Assembly: GCF_011382965.1 (NCBI RefSeq) | Contig: NZ_CP049934.1 | Span: 2,294,001-2,358,000, forward strand | DNA: 64,000 nucleotides | Direction of reading: 5' to 3' | Source of the DNA: Leucobacter insecticola | Lineage (GTDB): Bacteria; Actinomycetota; Actinomycetes; Actinomycetales; Microbacteriaceae | Part shown: positions 1 to 9,221 of the stretch, one piece after another | Layout: each line of letters opens with the position of its first letter | How positions within the stretch are numbered: position 1 is the stretch's first letter | The notes under the pieces: model-generated | Database searches by the model: none | What the model saw: the letters and a program-made list of their open reading frames with translations, nothing else | Told to the model about the DNA's origin: nothing | Position numbers and translations under genes: made by a program

Positions 1-443
1 TCCTTCGCCCAGGAGCTTGCACGGTGCAGCTCGCGACCCCTCGGGGTATCAATAACCTTGGCGTAGTGGCCGGTAGCAACAGCATCGAAGCCAAGCGCGA
101 TGGCCTTGTCGAGTAGGGCAGCAAACTTGATCTTCTCATTGCAACGCATACACGGGTTCGGTGTGCGGCCGGCCGCGTACTCGGCAATGAAGTCGTCGAC
201 CACGTCTTCCTTGAATCGTTCGCTGAGATCCCAAACGTAGAAAGGGATCCCGAGCAAGTTGGAGACGCGCCTGGCGTCCATCGCGTCCTCGATGGTGCAG
301 CAACCGCGGGATCCTGTGCGGATCGTGCCAGGCATTCGGCTCAGCGCCAGGTGCACACCAACAACCTCATGGCCCGCATCTACAGCACGGGCCGCCGCTA
401 CCGCGGAGTCGACTCCCCCGCTCATTGCCGCAAGAACTTTCAC
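1..443 (-). CDS. mnmA: tRNA-specific 2-thiouridylase MnmA, C-terminus off the window
   Basis: Partial gene; the N-terminal 147 codons lie in the window. MnmA activates U34 of Lys, Glu and Gln tRNAs with ATP and inserts sulfur passed on from a cysteine desulfurase. The protein starts at a GTG (441-443) with the PP-loop motif SGGVDS near residue 9 and carries the family Cys in [12 protein letters not shown], the position of the first catalytic cysteine. Downstream of that, the ATGHYA motif is also present. A cysteine desulfurase lies directly upstream on the same strand, the expected sulfur donor. The 160-bp gap between the two holds an inverted-repeat element, so the original operon may have been split by an insertion. 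Identification is secure; the C-terminal half cannot be judged. Confidence 0.93.
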   Translation of the reverse strand, partial: MKVLAAMSGGVDSAVAAARAVDAGHEVVGVHLALSRMPGTIRTGSRGCCTIEDAMDARRVSNLLGIPFYVWDLSERFKEDVVDDFIAEYAAGRTPNPCMRCNEKIKFAALLDKAIALGFDAVATGHYAKVIDTPRGRELHRASSWAK

Positions 444-456
444 GCAGACAGCCTAG

Positions 457-615
457 TGCCCCGTGTCGCAAATTCGCTTCACATATCCCGGCACTCCGGC
501 GGCGCATCACGTCGTTGTCGTCACTCGACGATGCAACGGCATCGCCTCACTCCTCCGCCTCGCGATGCATCCACCGGAGCACCGGTATCTGCAAAGCAAC
601 TTGCGACACGGGACA
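457..615. mobile_element. MITE-like element, 15-bp terminal inverted repeats between CTAG copies
   Basis: The left end 457-471 (TGCCCCGTGTCGCAA) and right end 601-615 (TTGCGACACGGGACA) are inverted copies with one mismatch. Each is flanked by CTAG (453-456 and 616-619), as a target-site duplication would be. The element is 159 bp and encodes nothing I recognise. Its right CTAG supplies the TAG stop of the cysteine desulfurase. Known: several IS481-family elements have TGT-starting ends and prefer CTAG targets, so a deletion derivative of such an element is plausible. Family assignment is inference; the repeat structure is directly visible. Confidence 0.62.
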
Positions 616-1803
616 CTAGACCAGTCCGGCCGCACGCGCTTTCTTTAGTGCTTCGGGGAGCGCCGCGAGCAACCTATCTACTTCGTCCTCCGTCGATCCG
701 GCACCGAGCGTGAAACGGAGTGCGCCAGCCGCGTCTTCCTCCGGAAGCCCCATCGCGAGCAGCACATGGGAGATCTCTGCAACCCCCGCCTGGCATGCGG
801 ATCCTACCGACACCGACACCCCCGAGGCGTCGAGCAGGTAAACGAGCGAATCACCCTGGCACCCCGCGAAGGTAAAGTGCGCGTTGCCTGGCAGCCGTGC
901 CTCCCCCGGCGCGGATCCTCGGAGGGTCGCAGTAGGGTCGATCCGCGTCACTCCCGCAATCAGGCGGTCACGCAGCCGTGCAAGGTGCGCAAGGTGCGCG
1001 GGAAGAGGCTGCCCTGCATGATCCACGACCGTGTCAAGAGCCGCCGCAAAGGCGACCGCCCCCGCCGCGTTCTGCGTGCCTGATCGCGACCGCTGCTGCG
1101 AGCCACCGTGCAGAAGCGCCTCGGCGCCCGTGCGTCTGCCGAGCACCAGCGCGCCGACGCCCACCGGTCCCCCGATCTTGTGCGCCGACACACTGATGGC
1201 GGAGGCACCCGAGGCGGCAAAATCAATCCGTGTCTGACCGAGCGCGGAGACGGCGTCAACGTGCGCAGGAATCCCGGCATCGTGTGCGATGCGGCAGAGC
1301 TCGGAGACCGGCTGGATCGACCCCACCTCGTTGTTCGCCCATAGAAACGAGAGCAGCGCAATATTCTCCGCGCCGGCCTTCGCGATGGCGGCCTTGAGCA
1401 CGCTCGGTTGCAGCACGCCCTCATCATCGATGGGCAACCAGATCAGCTCCGCCTGCTGGGTGTCGCGCAGCCACTCGGCCGCCTCGACCGTGGCGTGGTG
1501 CTCGCCCTCGGCAACCAGGAGCGTGGACCCCCCACCCGCACGCCGCCTCGCCCAGTAGATCCCCTTCAGCGCGAGGTTAATCGACTCGGTACCGCCAGCG
1601 GTCAGGATCAGCTCAGCATGATCGCAGCCGAGAGCCTGCGCAATCCGCTCGCGAGCTCCCTCCAACAGCTCGCTCGAGCGCTGCCCGTGGCCGTGGGTCG
1701 ACGCAGGGTTACCGACACTGCTGAGGGCCCGCGCGTAAGCGCTCAGTACCTCATCCGGCATGGGCGAGGTCGCGGCGTGATCGAGGTAGGCGCCGCCAGT
1801 CAT
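616..1803 (-). CDS. Cysteine desulfurase (NifS/IscS family)
   Basis: PLP-dependent enzyme that takes sulfur from cysteine as an enzyme-bound persulfide, probably for MnmA-dependent tRNA thiolation and perhaps Fe-S assembly. Visible signatures are the N-terminal YLDHAATSP, AGGTESINLA, the cofactor-binding HVDA, the lysine-bearing SVSAHKIGGP (Lys about residue 209), SGTQN, and the active-site cysteine in SVGSACQAG. Length of about 395 residues is normal. I prefer the ATG at 1803 because GGGG sits about six bases upstream; a GTG at 1812 would add three residues. It follows the thioredoxin/TPR gene after a short gap. Its TAG stop is the right-hand CTAG of the inverted-repeat element, so the last residue or two may reflect the insertion. 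Confidence 0.93.
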   Translation of the reverse strand: MTGGAYLDHAATSPMPDEVLSAYARALSSVGNPASTHGHGQRSSELLEGARERIAQALGCDHAELILTAGGTESINLALKGIYWARRRAGGGSTLLVAEGEHHATVEAAEWLRDTQQAELIWLPIDDEGVLQPSVLKAAIAKAGAENIALLSFLWANNEVGSIQPVSELCRIAHDAGIPAHVDAVSALGQTRIDFAASGASAISVSAHKIGGPVGVGALVLGRRTGAEALLHGGSQQRSRSGTQNAAGAVAFAAALDTVVDHAGQPLPAHLAHLARLRDRLIAGVTRIDPTATLRGSAPGEARLPGNAHFTFAGCQGDSLVYLLDASGVSVSVGSACQAGVAEISHVLLAMGLPEEDAAGALRFTLGAGSTEDEVDRLLAALPEALKKARAAGLV

Positions 1804-1821
1804 CGTAAGCACCCCATCACA

Positions 1822-2784
1822 TCAGTACAGCAGGTTCGCGAGCCTGCCGCGGGCCGCAATCACGCGGGGGTCTGCGACCCCGACCACCTCGAAGAGTTCG
1901 AGCAGGCGGGCCTGAATCACCGCGCGATCCTCTTCGCTTGCCGCCGCGAAAAGATCGAGCAGACGCAAAAAGGCGTCTTCGACGTGCCCGCCGGAAAGAT
2001 CAAGGTCGGCGACCCGCAACTGCGCTTCCAGGTCATTGGGGCGTGCGGCCGCGTCTGCGCGCACACCGTCGAGCGTCAAACCCTCAAGCCGCTGCAGCAG
2101 CTTCATCTGCACGAGTGCGGCACGCGCTTCGGCATCCGCCGGAGACTTCGTCAACACCGCTTCCCACTCTGACACTGCCGCCGCATAGTCGCCGCGCTCG
2201 GCCGCCTCCACCGCCGCAAGGTGGGCTGCAGGAATCGGAGGCTCAACGGGCTCGGCCGGGGCCTCTTCACTACTCTCGGGCGCGTTCACACTCCCAACGA
2301 CACCCTGCTGCGCGGCAAGCTGCAGGAGCTGTCCAAAGACCTCGCGCACCTGAGCTTCGGGCATCGCGCCTTGGAACAATGGCACCGGGCGGCCTCCGAC
2401 GAGAGCAACAACCGTTGGGATTGATTGGGCTTGGAACGCCTGAGCCAGACCGGGGTTCGCGTCAACGTCTACCTTGGCGAGCAGCAGGCGACCGCCGAAC
2501 TCGCGCGTGAGTTTCTCGAGCACGGGCCCCAGGGTCTTGCAGGGCTCGCACCACTCCGCCCACAGGTCAATGACCACCGGAACGACGGCGGAGAGCTGCG
2601 CAACCTGCTCGAAACTCGCGTCAGTAACGTCGATGACGAGCGCCGGCACATCTACCACTTGAGGCGCACCCCCCGCGGGCGCCGCCTCGCCGGGCAGTCC
2701 CGGCTGGGCTTGCGCACGTGAAGCCGCAAGGTGGCTGAGATCGATCCCGCCCCCGGGGATCCGTTCGGGAATATGTTGAGTCAT
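1822..2784 (-). CDS. Thioredoxin-domain/TPR co-chaperone-like protein (CnoX/YbbN type)
   Basis: A 320-residue cytoplasmic protein. Residues about 1-50 are a linker, 50-150 a thioredoxin fold with a WCEPC active site (Cys79 and Cys82), and about 180-320 a tetratricopeptide-like helical region. This matches the YbbN/CnoX family, which protects proteins from oxidative damage and hands clients to chaperonins. A full CxxC motif suggests redox activity, whereas the E. coli homologue has lost it. The gene lies between a DUF8094-like envelope gene (5-bp gap) and a cysteine desulfurase, all on one strand and probably co-transcribed. Family assignment is good; substrate unknown. Confidence 0.85.
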   Translation of the reverse strand: MTQHIPERIPGGGIDLSHLAASRAQAQPGLPGEAAPAGGAPQVVDVPALVIDVTDASFEQVAQLSAVVPVVIDLWAEWCEPCKTLGPVLEKLTREFGGRLLLAKVDVDANPGLAQAFQAQSIPTVVALVGGRPVPLFQGAMPEAQVREVFGQLLQLAAQQGVVGSVNAPESSEEAPAEPVEPPIPAAHLAAVEAAERGDYAAAVSEWEAVLTKSPADAEARAALVQMKLLQRLEGLTLDGVRADAAARPNDLEAQLRVADLDLSGGHVEDAFLRLLDLFAAASEEDRAVIQARLLELFEVVGVADPRVIAARGRLANLLY

Positions 2785-2789
2785 GGCCC

Positions 2790-4741
2790 TTAGTTCCTCG
2801 CTCCTACCAGTTCGCTCGACACACCGAGCACTTGAATCTTGGCGCCGTCGTCAGACTTGCTCGGCACAAAGAACAGGATCTGATGCGCGATCTCTTGCAC
2901 GATACGATCCTGCTGCCCCGAGAGACCGGAGAGCGCAGTAACCAACCCGGTTGCCTCGGGTTTGTATCGACCGCCGGCCGAATCCAAGGTCCGTTGTTCG
3001 ATCAACGTGGTCGCAACGAGCGCACCCCCCACCCCTGTGGAGAGTGCCGTCGGCCGCTGCTCCCCCTGACTTACGGTGTCTGAGAAGACCATGGACTGTT
3101 GGCCACTGGCTTCGAGATCCTGCTGCACCTTCTGAGCGTAGGCAAGCCCATAGTTCTCAAGCAGGGGTTCTGCGGTCAAGTCGAAGAGCTTCGCTTGTTC
3201 CACCCCAGTGCCGCCCTGCAGCACACTCGCAAATGCGGTGCCAACCTCACCGGGGGGCAGCATCAGCGTCTCAAGATCATTGGAGAGCAGCGCGGTCCCC
3301 TCCTCCACGGGTGCGGCCTGCGGCATGGAGATCCCTCCGCGCAGAGCCATCACACGGGTCACCATGAAGTTCTCTTGCGGGTGGTCTGCGTGAGCATCAG
3401 CGCGAGAGAGGGAGAAGCGGTCGTTTCTTGGGTCTTATCTTCAGCCTTCTCGGCACCGTCGGCACCAGCCTCGGATCCCTCCGCCGGTTCCTCCGCCTTT
3501 TCGTCCGGGGCGGCAGACGCCACCGTCACGAAGATGGTGCGCGGCCACGACACGGTGCTCTGCACCAGCTCGTACTGCAGGCTCTGATCGGTGATTCGAG
3601 GCGGCACGATCGGGTAGTCGGGCTTCGCGGCGCGAATCGTATAGTTTGCGGCCCTCTGCTGCAGCGCAGATCCTGTGAACCGAGTTTCCAGCACGGCCGC
3701 ATCGAGATTTTCGTCGCCCTCTTCAGCAACCTTGGAGACCCGCTCCACAATCCGCTCGATCTGCGTATCCGTCACAGGGAGGGGTGCGACCGCAGAGACA
3801 GGCGCCTCTACGCTCGAAGACTCTTCCTGATCCTCGGCCGCACTCGGCCAGTAGCTTGCTGAGCAGCCACTCAGGCCGAGCATCACCGTGAGCCCGAGGG
3901 CGGGAAGCAGTGCCCACCGTGAGGCTTTCATCGGCGCGCGGGTGCTGTCGCCAGAACCGGCCTGATCTGAGGGACCGCTCTCGCTCCGCACGCGGGGCTT
4001 GCCAAACATGTTCCGGATCCCGAGCAACGGGCCACGGCGACCTCGACGCGGCCCGAGACCGCGGCGATCGTGATCCACCGCGAGCAGATAGAGCACACCG
4101 CCAAGGAGCGCGAACACTCCGCCGCCCACCAGCAGTGGGCCAGCCCAGGGTGTGTTGCGATCCTGCACCCACACCAGCGCAACATCGCCAGGCAGCGGGT
4201 CCACCCCATCAGAGGCGATGATCAGAGACTGCTGATCGTTGATGGTGACTGGAAATCGCAGAGTCTCGGTCTCCGTGCCCGTACCCGCGTTATCGATCGA
4301 TCGCTCTTCCAGCCACAGGTCACTGCCGCGCGGATCGATCGGCTTCATCTCACCATCTTCGCCGGACTCTGTCTCCGAGTCAGGAGTCGTCTGCGGCGTT
4401 ACTGCGGGCTCAGGTTCCACGGCTGCCACGTTCTTGCTCAGCACCCGATCCCCGTCCTTATTGATCGATAGTTCAGCGTGGTCGAAAGGCTCAACCCAGG
4501 CTTCAACGTCGAGAGTGGATCCACTCGCGACAAACCCTTGCGAACCCTTCACCACAACATTTGCCTGGCCCGAAACGTTCTCGAACGCGCTGGCCTTCAA
4601 AATGGCGTACCCGGTCTCCGACTGCGTACCGACTGGAAGACTGATCTCGGCGGGTCCGGCAAGAAAGGTGCGCTGTCCGATGCCCAGTATCAACATGACG
4701 CCGGAGATCACAAGCGCGGCGATTGCAAACACGTATCGCAC
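2790..4741 (-). CDS. DUF8094-like membrane/envelope protein, frame broken near 3383
   Basis: Two reading frames join into one protein of about 650 residues. The first (4741 to 3359) has an N-terminal membrane segment (residues 5-25), an extracellular-looking region, a second membrane segment (about 199-222), a basic patch, and at Met271 what looks like a lipoprotein start ending in LSGC (Cys293). The second (3365 to 2790) carries the C-terminal part with the sequence MPQAAPVEEGTA. I recall similar actinobacterial proteins as a single chain. Adding one base in the GG/GGG runs at 3379-3384 joins the frames through HPQENFMVTRV. As given, the frames overlap as ATGGTGA. Function unknown. The mid-protein lipobox may mean a fusion of a membrane protein and a lipoprotein. 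Confidence 0.7.
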
Positions 4742-4913
4742 GTGGGGCTCCTCTTAAGGTAGATGGAGCCTGATCGACGATTCCAAGCGGGGCATCGCGT
4801 CGCAGGCATAGATTCTCAACATTCAACGCTATCGGACCTTTCCGTATAAGAGTTGGAAGTGGCCTTGGTCAGTCGACGAGTGTCAGTTTCGAGTATCATG
4901 AAGCTTTGTATCC

Positions 4914-4943
4914 CCGCTGGGCGCGATCATCGCGTTCCAGCGG
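4914..4943 (+). promoter_or_regulatory. Hairpin in the leader of the coiled-coil gene
   Basis: CCGCTGG (4914-4920) pairs perfectly with CCAGCGG (4937-4943), and the loop contains a second self-complementary core, CGCGAT/ATCGCG. It ends 15 bases before the GGAGGG ribosome-binding site (4959-4964) of the coiled-coil gene. No U-tract follows, so a terminator is unlikely; a leader structure or protein-binding site is possible. A TATCAT box at 4894-4899 could be the -10 of the promoter, without a convincing -35. Confidence 0.4.
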
Positions 4944-4967
4944 AATGTTGTCTTACCCGGAGGGCCA

Positions 4968-7853
4968 GTGTCCGAATCAGCCCAGCAGTTTTCCCCAGCC
5001 TTTCGCGGCTACAATCGCGAAGAAGTTGACGAGCGCGTAGCGTCCCTTCTGGGCCACATCAGCACCCTACAGACTCATCTCGAGTCGCTACAGCTCGCCC
5101 ACCAACAGGCGACACAGGTCAGCCAGGAACAGCGTGAGCTTGTCGCGGATCTGCAAGAGCAGGTCGCGGAGCTCGGCGCAAGCGGCTACTCGGGTCTTGG
5201 GCTGCGCGTTGAGAAGAGCCTGAAGCTTGCGGAAGATCACGCTCAGCGTCTCATGGCCCAGGCGGATCTCGATGCTGAGAAACTGCGGCGATCCTCCGAG
5301 GAAGAAAGCGCGCGGGTGCTGCGGCAGGCTCAGCAACGCGCGGATGAACTCCTGAGCTCTGCAAGTGAGCAAGCCGAGATCATCATTACCAGTGCCCGCG
5401 CCGACGTTGCGCAGCAATCCGCTGACGCCAACGCTGAGCGGGATCGGCTTCTCGAAGAGGCTCGCCGTGCCGCAGAACTCGCCCGTTCTTCCGCGGAGCG
5501 TGAGAGCATCACGCTGCGCGACACCGCGGAGAGCGATGCGCAAGCCCGGCTCGCCCATGCGGCCGCCGAGGCCGAGCGGATCACCGCAGAGGCGCAACTC
5601 GCCGCGAACGAGCTGCGCGAAGAAACTGAGAAGCACGCCGAGACATTTGCCAGGGAGCGCGCAGAAAACGAACGCGAGGCGGAACTCGAACGCGCCAGAC
5701 TCGCGCAAGAAAGCGAGCGGGCCCGCGCAGAGCTTGAGGCTTCACGCCAGCGCACGGAGGCCGAGCTTGAGGCTCAATATACTGAGCTGCGGCGTGAACT
5801 CGAAGCCGGTATTGAGGCACAACGACGCGCACTGAACACCGAGATTGAGGATCTCCGCGGCCAGCTGGCTCAGGAGCGCGCGGAGCACGATGCGGCAATC
5901 GCTCAAGAACGCGAGCAGCACAAACGCAAGATCGAGGCTGAGCTGCAGACCCACAACGAACGCATCGCTCAGGAGCGATTCCAGCACGAGGCCACCATCG
6001 CGCGTGAGATCGAGGCACAGCAGAACGAACTCCGCACCCTCGCCGAGCAAGCCGAACGCGAACGCGCCCGCGCTAACGAGGCCGCAGCAGCGGATCTTGC
6101 CGAGCTCCGAGCTACAGAAGAAACAGCCCTTGCGGCGGCACGTGCGGCACAGGAACAGCGTCTCGCCAAAGAGCTTGCCGAGCACACCGAACATATCACC
6201 GAGGAACGCGAGCTGCACGAGCACGCCATTTCCGAGGAACGTAAGCTCCACGAGCAGGTCATTTCCGAGGAACGCAGTCGGCACGATGAGGCGCTACGGA
6301 CCGAACGTATGGAACACGACGTTCGCCTGCGAAACGAGGCTCAGGCACAAGAAACTCGGCTTGCCGAGGAGCTTGCCGATCACAAATCCGGTATCGCGGC
6401 CGAGCGTGAAGCCCACGAGACGAGCATTGCGGCCGAGCGTGAAGCTCACGAGACGAGCATTGCTGCTGAGCGTGTAGCTCACGAATCAAGGATCACCTCC
6501 GAGCGCGCGGCACACGAGGAGAAGATTGCCGCTGAACTCGCCGAACACAATGCTCGTATCGCTCGTGAGCGCGACGCCCACGAGCGGGCACTCGCCACTG
6601 AGCGCGACACACAGGAAGCCGCACTCGCTGCAGAACTCCGCGCACACCAAGATCGCCTCAATTCTGAGCGCGAAACACACGATGCAACGCTTGAGCAGGA
6701 GCGTCAGGCCCACGACGCCAGGATCGGCAGTGAGCTGGCGAGCCATCAAGATCGCCTCATCTCCGAATGGGACGAGCACCGGAGCAAGATCGAGACAGAG
6801 CTCGGCGAGCACGAAGCAGAGCTCGCAGCCGCACGTCGGCAGCATGAGCAACAGATCGCAGCTGAACGTGCCGCGCACGAAGCCCGACTGGCGGACGAAA
6901 CCACTGTCCACAACGAACGGATCGAGGCGCAGCTCATCGAGCACCAACAGCGCCTCGCCGACGAACGCGCAGCCGCCGATGAGGCGCTTCGGATCGAGCG
7001 CGAGGAGGCCGCAGCTGCACTCGGCCTCGAACGCGAAGCGCTGGAACTGCAGATTGAACGCGACCGCAGCAAGCTCGAAGCGGATATCGCCCGCGAGCGC
7101 GAAGAGCACGAACGCGGCATCGCTCTACGCCGCGAACAGCACGAAGCAGATATGCGCCAGGAGCGGGAGGCCAAGACCGCTGAGATTGAGCGGGAGGTGG
7201 CCGCACAGCGCGCCGCGGTAACCGAAGAGACAGATCTCCTTCGCGCAGATACCGTCGCCGAGCTTGCGGAGTATCGCGCAACACAGGAGGCGCAACTTGC
7301 GGTTCTCACCGCGAGCACCGAAGACGCCGCGCGGGCACTCCGCGAGCAGATTGAACGCGACACGATCGATTTCAAAACCCGCTCGACCGCTCAGCGTGAG
7401 CAGCTCGAACAGGAGCTTGCAGCCCGTCAGCACGAGGCTGCCGAGGTCGCACGTCGCGAGAGTGAAGCGGCGACCCGCGAGCTTGATGAGTTGCGTGAGC
7501 AGCTCGCGGCGGCCCGTGAAGAGTACGAACGCATCTCCCTTGATGCAAAGCAGGTTGCTCGCAATCTCCGCGCAGAGGCCGAACGGCAGGCGGCCGAGAC
7601 GATCCTTGAGGCAGAGCAGCGCGCCCAGTCGCTGTTCGCGGACGCCGAGGATCGCGCGACGAAGGTGCTCGCTGCTGCCGAAGATCGTATGGCTCAGCTG
7701 AAGGTTGAACGAGGTGCCGTCGCCCGCTATTTTGAGAGCCTGGGTGAGGTCATCACGAATGCACAGAAGATGAGCACGGTCGCTGGTCGACTCGTTGAGC
7801 GCCCCGTTGCTGAAGACTCGGAAGCCGATTCGGAGTCTGAGGCCGCTCAATAG
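4968..7853 (+). CDS. Giant hendecad-repeat coiled-coil protein, DivIVA-like N-terminus (Scy/FilP-like)
   Basis: A 961-residue, highly charged, soluble protein. Residues 9-40 (FRGYNREEVDERVASLL) resemble the membrane-targeting start of DivIVA/Wag31. From residue 300 to about 750 the sequence falls into an unbroken register of 11-residue units, roughly [I/L]-A-x-E-R-x-x-H-E-x-x, about 41 units. The C-terminal 150 residues are a further coiled coil rich in Ala, Glu and Arg with an acidic tail. Streptomyces Scy and FilP, cytoskeletal scaffold and filament proteins of polar growth, also use hendecad coiled coils, so a cytoskeletal or polarity role is inferred. The start is the GTG at 4968 behind GGAGGG. 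The gene stands alone. The many long antisense frames here are by-products of codon bias. Confidence 0.85.
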   Translation: MSESAQQFSPAFRGYNREEVDERVASLLGHISTLQTHLESLQLAHQQATQVSQEQRELVADLQEQVAELGASGYSGLGLRVEKSLKLAEDHAQRLMAQADLDAEKLRRSSEEESARVLRQAQQRADELLSSASEQAEIIITSARADVAQQSADANAERDRLLEEARRAAELARSSAERESITLRDTAESDAQARLAHAAAEAERITAEAQLAANELREETEKHAETFARERAENEREAELERARLAQESERARAELEASRQRTEAELEAQYTELRRELEAGIEAQRRALNTEIEDLRGQLAQERAEHDAAIAQEREQHKRKIEAELQTHNERIAQERFQHEATIAREIEAQQNELRTLAEQAERERARANEAAAADLAELRATEETALAAARAAQEQRLAKELAEHTEHITEERELHEHAISEERKLHEQVISEERSRHDEALRTERMEHDVRLRNEAQAQETRLAEELADHKSGIAAEREAHETSIAAEREAHETSIAAERVAHESRITSERAAHEEKIAAELAEHNARIARERDAHERALATERDTQEAALAAELRAHQDRLNSERETHDATLEQERQAHDARIGSELASHQDRLISEWDEHRSKIETELGEHEAELAAARRQHEQQIAAERAAHEARLADETTVHNERIEAQLIEHQQRLADERAAADEALRIEREEAAAALGLEREALELQIERDRSKLEADIAREREEHERGIALRREQHEADMRQEREAKTAEIEREVAAQRAAVTEETDLLRADTVAELAEYRATQEAQLAVLTASTEDAARALREQIERDTIDFKTRSTAQREQLEQELAARQHEAAEVARRESEAATRELDELREQLAAAREEYERISLDAKQVARNLRAEAERQAAETILEAEQRAQSLFADAEDRATKVLAAAEDRMAQLKVERGAVARYFESLGEVITNAQKMSTVAGRLVERPVAEDSEADSESEAAQ
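5865..7217 (+). repeat. About 41 in-register 33-bp/11-residue repeats
   Basis: Coding repeats of 33 bp inside the coiled-coil gene. Most units are diverged, but the copies at 6393-6425, 6426-6458 and 6459-6491 are nearly identical at DNA level (unit IAAEREAHETS), pointing to recent slippage or unequal exchange. Residue register holds from 300 to about 750 without a gap; I checked it at residues 300, 476 and 630. Histidine occupies the eighth position in roughly 30 units. Confidence 0.88.
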
Positions 7854-7872
7854 GCAAAGGGTACCCGCCCCG

Positions 7873-8598
7873 CTACCGCAACAGGTCTTCTGAGACTTCT
7901 TCGGGAAGCGGGGTGGGAGCTGTGCCGAGCGTCGCGACGATCTCGTTCAGCACACGCCGGGTCTGCGGCTCCCCTACCCAAAGGTGCCGACCACCTTCAA
8001 CAGGCACGAGCCGCGCGCGCGGAACCGCCGAGAAACGCCGCGCGGCTTCCTCTGGCCTCAGATAGTCATCCAGTTCGGGGATGATCGCGACAAGCGCGGG
8101 ATTCGCGTCGGCCCACGCCGCAAGATCCTGCTCCGTAGCGCGGTGCAGCGGGGGCGAGAGCAGGATCGCACCCTCGATGGGGTGCTCGAGACCGTACTTC
8201 AGCGCGAGCTCTGTGCCGAAGGACCAGCCGAGCAGCCAGGGGTGAGGAAGTCCACGATCCCGCACGAACTGCATTGCGGCCGCGACATCTGCACGTTCCT
8301 TCTCACCGTCCCCGAAGGCGCCGTCGCTCGTGCCACGTGGGGAGCTGGTGCCCCTCGTGTTGAAGCGCAACACGGCCAGATCGGCGAGCTCAGGAAGCCG
8401 ATTCGCGGCTTTCCGTAACACGTGAGAGTCCATGAACCCGCCGTGCGTCGGGAGCGGGTGAAGCGTGACGAGCGTGGCCTGTGGCTCGCGATCCTGCGGC
8501 AACGCCAGCTCGCCCACGAGCGTCAAGCCGTCCGCGGTGTGCAGTTCGATATCTTCGCGACGCGCGCGAAGGGTGGTGTTGCTCCTGATCTTTTCCAT
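7873..8598 (-). CDS. Alpha/beta hydrolase
   Basis: A serine hydrolase of about 241 residues with no signal peptide. Visible are an early strand region (HTADGLTLVGELALP), an oxyanion-hole-like HPLPTHGG stretch, the nucleophile elbow GWSFG, and a late GGRH carrying the probable catalytic histidine. The family includes KANL3/Tex30-like and dienelactone-type hydrolases, and the substrate cannot be told. I chose the ATG at 8598, which has GGAGG about eight bases upstream; the open frame extends to 8691, but the extra residues are proline-poor, unstructured and overlap the divergent RNase H promoter region. It converges on the coiled-coil gene, with only 19 bp between stops. Confidence 0.8.
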   Translation of the reverse strand: MEKIRSNTTLRARREDIELHTADGLTLVGELALPQDREPQATLVTLHPLPTHGGFMDSHVLRKAANRLPELADLAVLRFNTRGTSSPRGTSDGAFGDGEKERADVAAAMQFVRDRGLPHPWLLGWSFGTELALKYGLEHPIEGAILLSPPLHRATEQDLAAWADANPALVAIIPELDDYLRPEEAARRFSAVPRARLVPVEGGRHLWVGEPQTRRVLNEIVATLGTAPTPLPEEVSEDLLR

Positions 8599-8684
8599 GC
8601 TTCGTCCTCCCTGGGTCCCCGATGCCGTGGCAAACTCGAACCAGCCTACCCGGTATCTGCGCCCCTCTCTGGCAGGATAGAACA

Positions 8685-9221
8685 ATGACAATTACGGCTG
8701 CGGCGGACGGATCAGCTCTCGGAAACCCCGGCCCCGCCGGCTGGGCCTGGGTCGTGGATGACTCCCAGTGGCGCGCCGGCGGCTGGCCGCGCGCGACAAA
8801 CAATCAGGGCGAGCTGATGGCGGTGCTCGACCTGCTGCACGCCACCGCTCACCGCGCAGACGAGCAGCTGCACGTGCTCTGCGATAGCCAGTACGTCATC
8901 AACTCAGTGACCAAATGGATGCCCGGCTGGAAGCGCAAGGGCTGGCGAAAGGCTGACGGAAAGCCAGTCCTCAACCGGGAACTCCTCGAACAGCTTGATG
9001 CGGCACTCGCTGGACGCTGGGTGAGCTTTGAATGGGTCAAGGGCCACGCCGGACACCCGCTCAACGAGGCCGCGGACGATCGCGCCCGTGCCGCAGCGAC
9101 CGCATTCCAGGTGGGTCAGGATCCGGATCAGGGCCCGGGCCTTGCCGGCGCTTCCACTACCTCTGCCCCGACCCCCGAGGTCTCCCTCGAAGGGCCCGCC
9201 GCTCCCCCAACACTCTTCTAA
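8685..9221 (+). CDS. rnhA: Ribonuclease HI
   Basis: Endonuclease that cuts the RNA strand of RNA-DNA hybrids, using two metal ions held by four carboxylates. These are visible as Asp in AADGSALGNPGPAGWAW, Glu in NNQGELMAVL, Asp in LCDSQYVINS and Asp in NEAADDRARAA. The KWMPGWKRKGW segment matches the substrate-handling region of the bacterial enzymes. Length from the ATG at 8685 is 178 residues, with a disordered C-terminal tail of about 40. An AGGA lies about eight bases before the start. It is divergent from the hydrolase, and its TAA (9219-9221) is followed at once by a long hairpin element. Confidence 0.92.
   Translation: MTITAAADGSALGNPGPAGWAWVVDDSQWRAGGWPRATNNQGELMAVLDLLHATAHRADEQLHVLCDSQYVINSVTKWMPGWKRKGWRKADGKPVLNRELLEQLDAALAGRWVSFEWVKGHAGHPLNEAADDRARAAATAFQVGQDPDQGPGLAGASTTSAPTPEVSLEGPAAPPTLF

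Noticed and set aside
3359..3365. Programmed frameshift or translational coupling at ATGGTGA in the DUF8094-like gene
   Set aside because: No slippery sequence or pseudoknot is seen; a missing base is the simpler explanation.
5088..7850. Several long antisense and alternate-frame ORFs inside the coiled-coil gene
   Set aside because: They mirror the biased Glu/Arg/Ala codons of the real gene, have low-complexity translations and no start signals.
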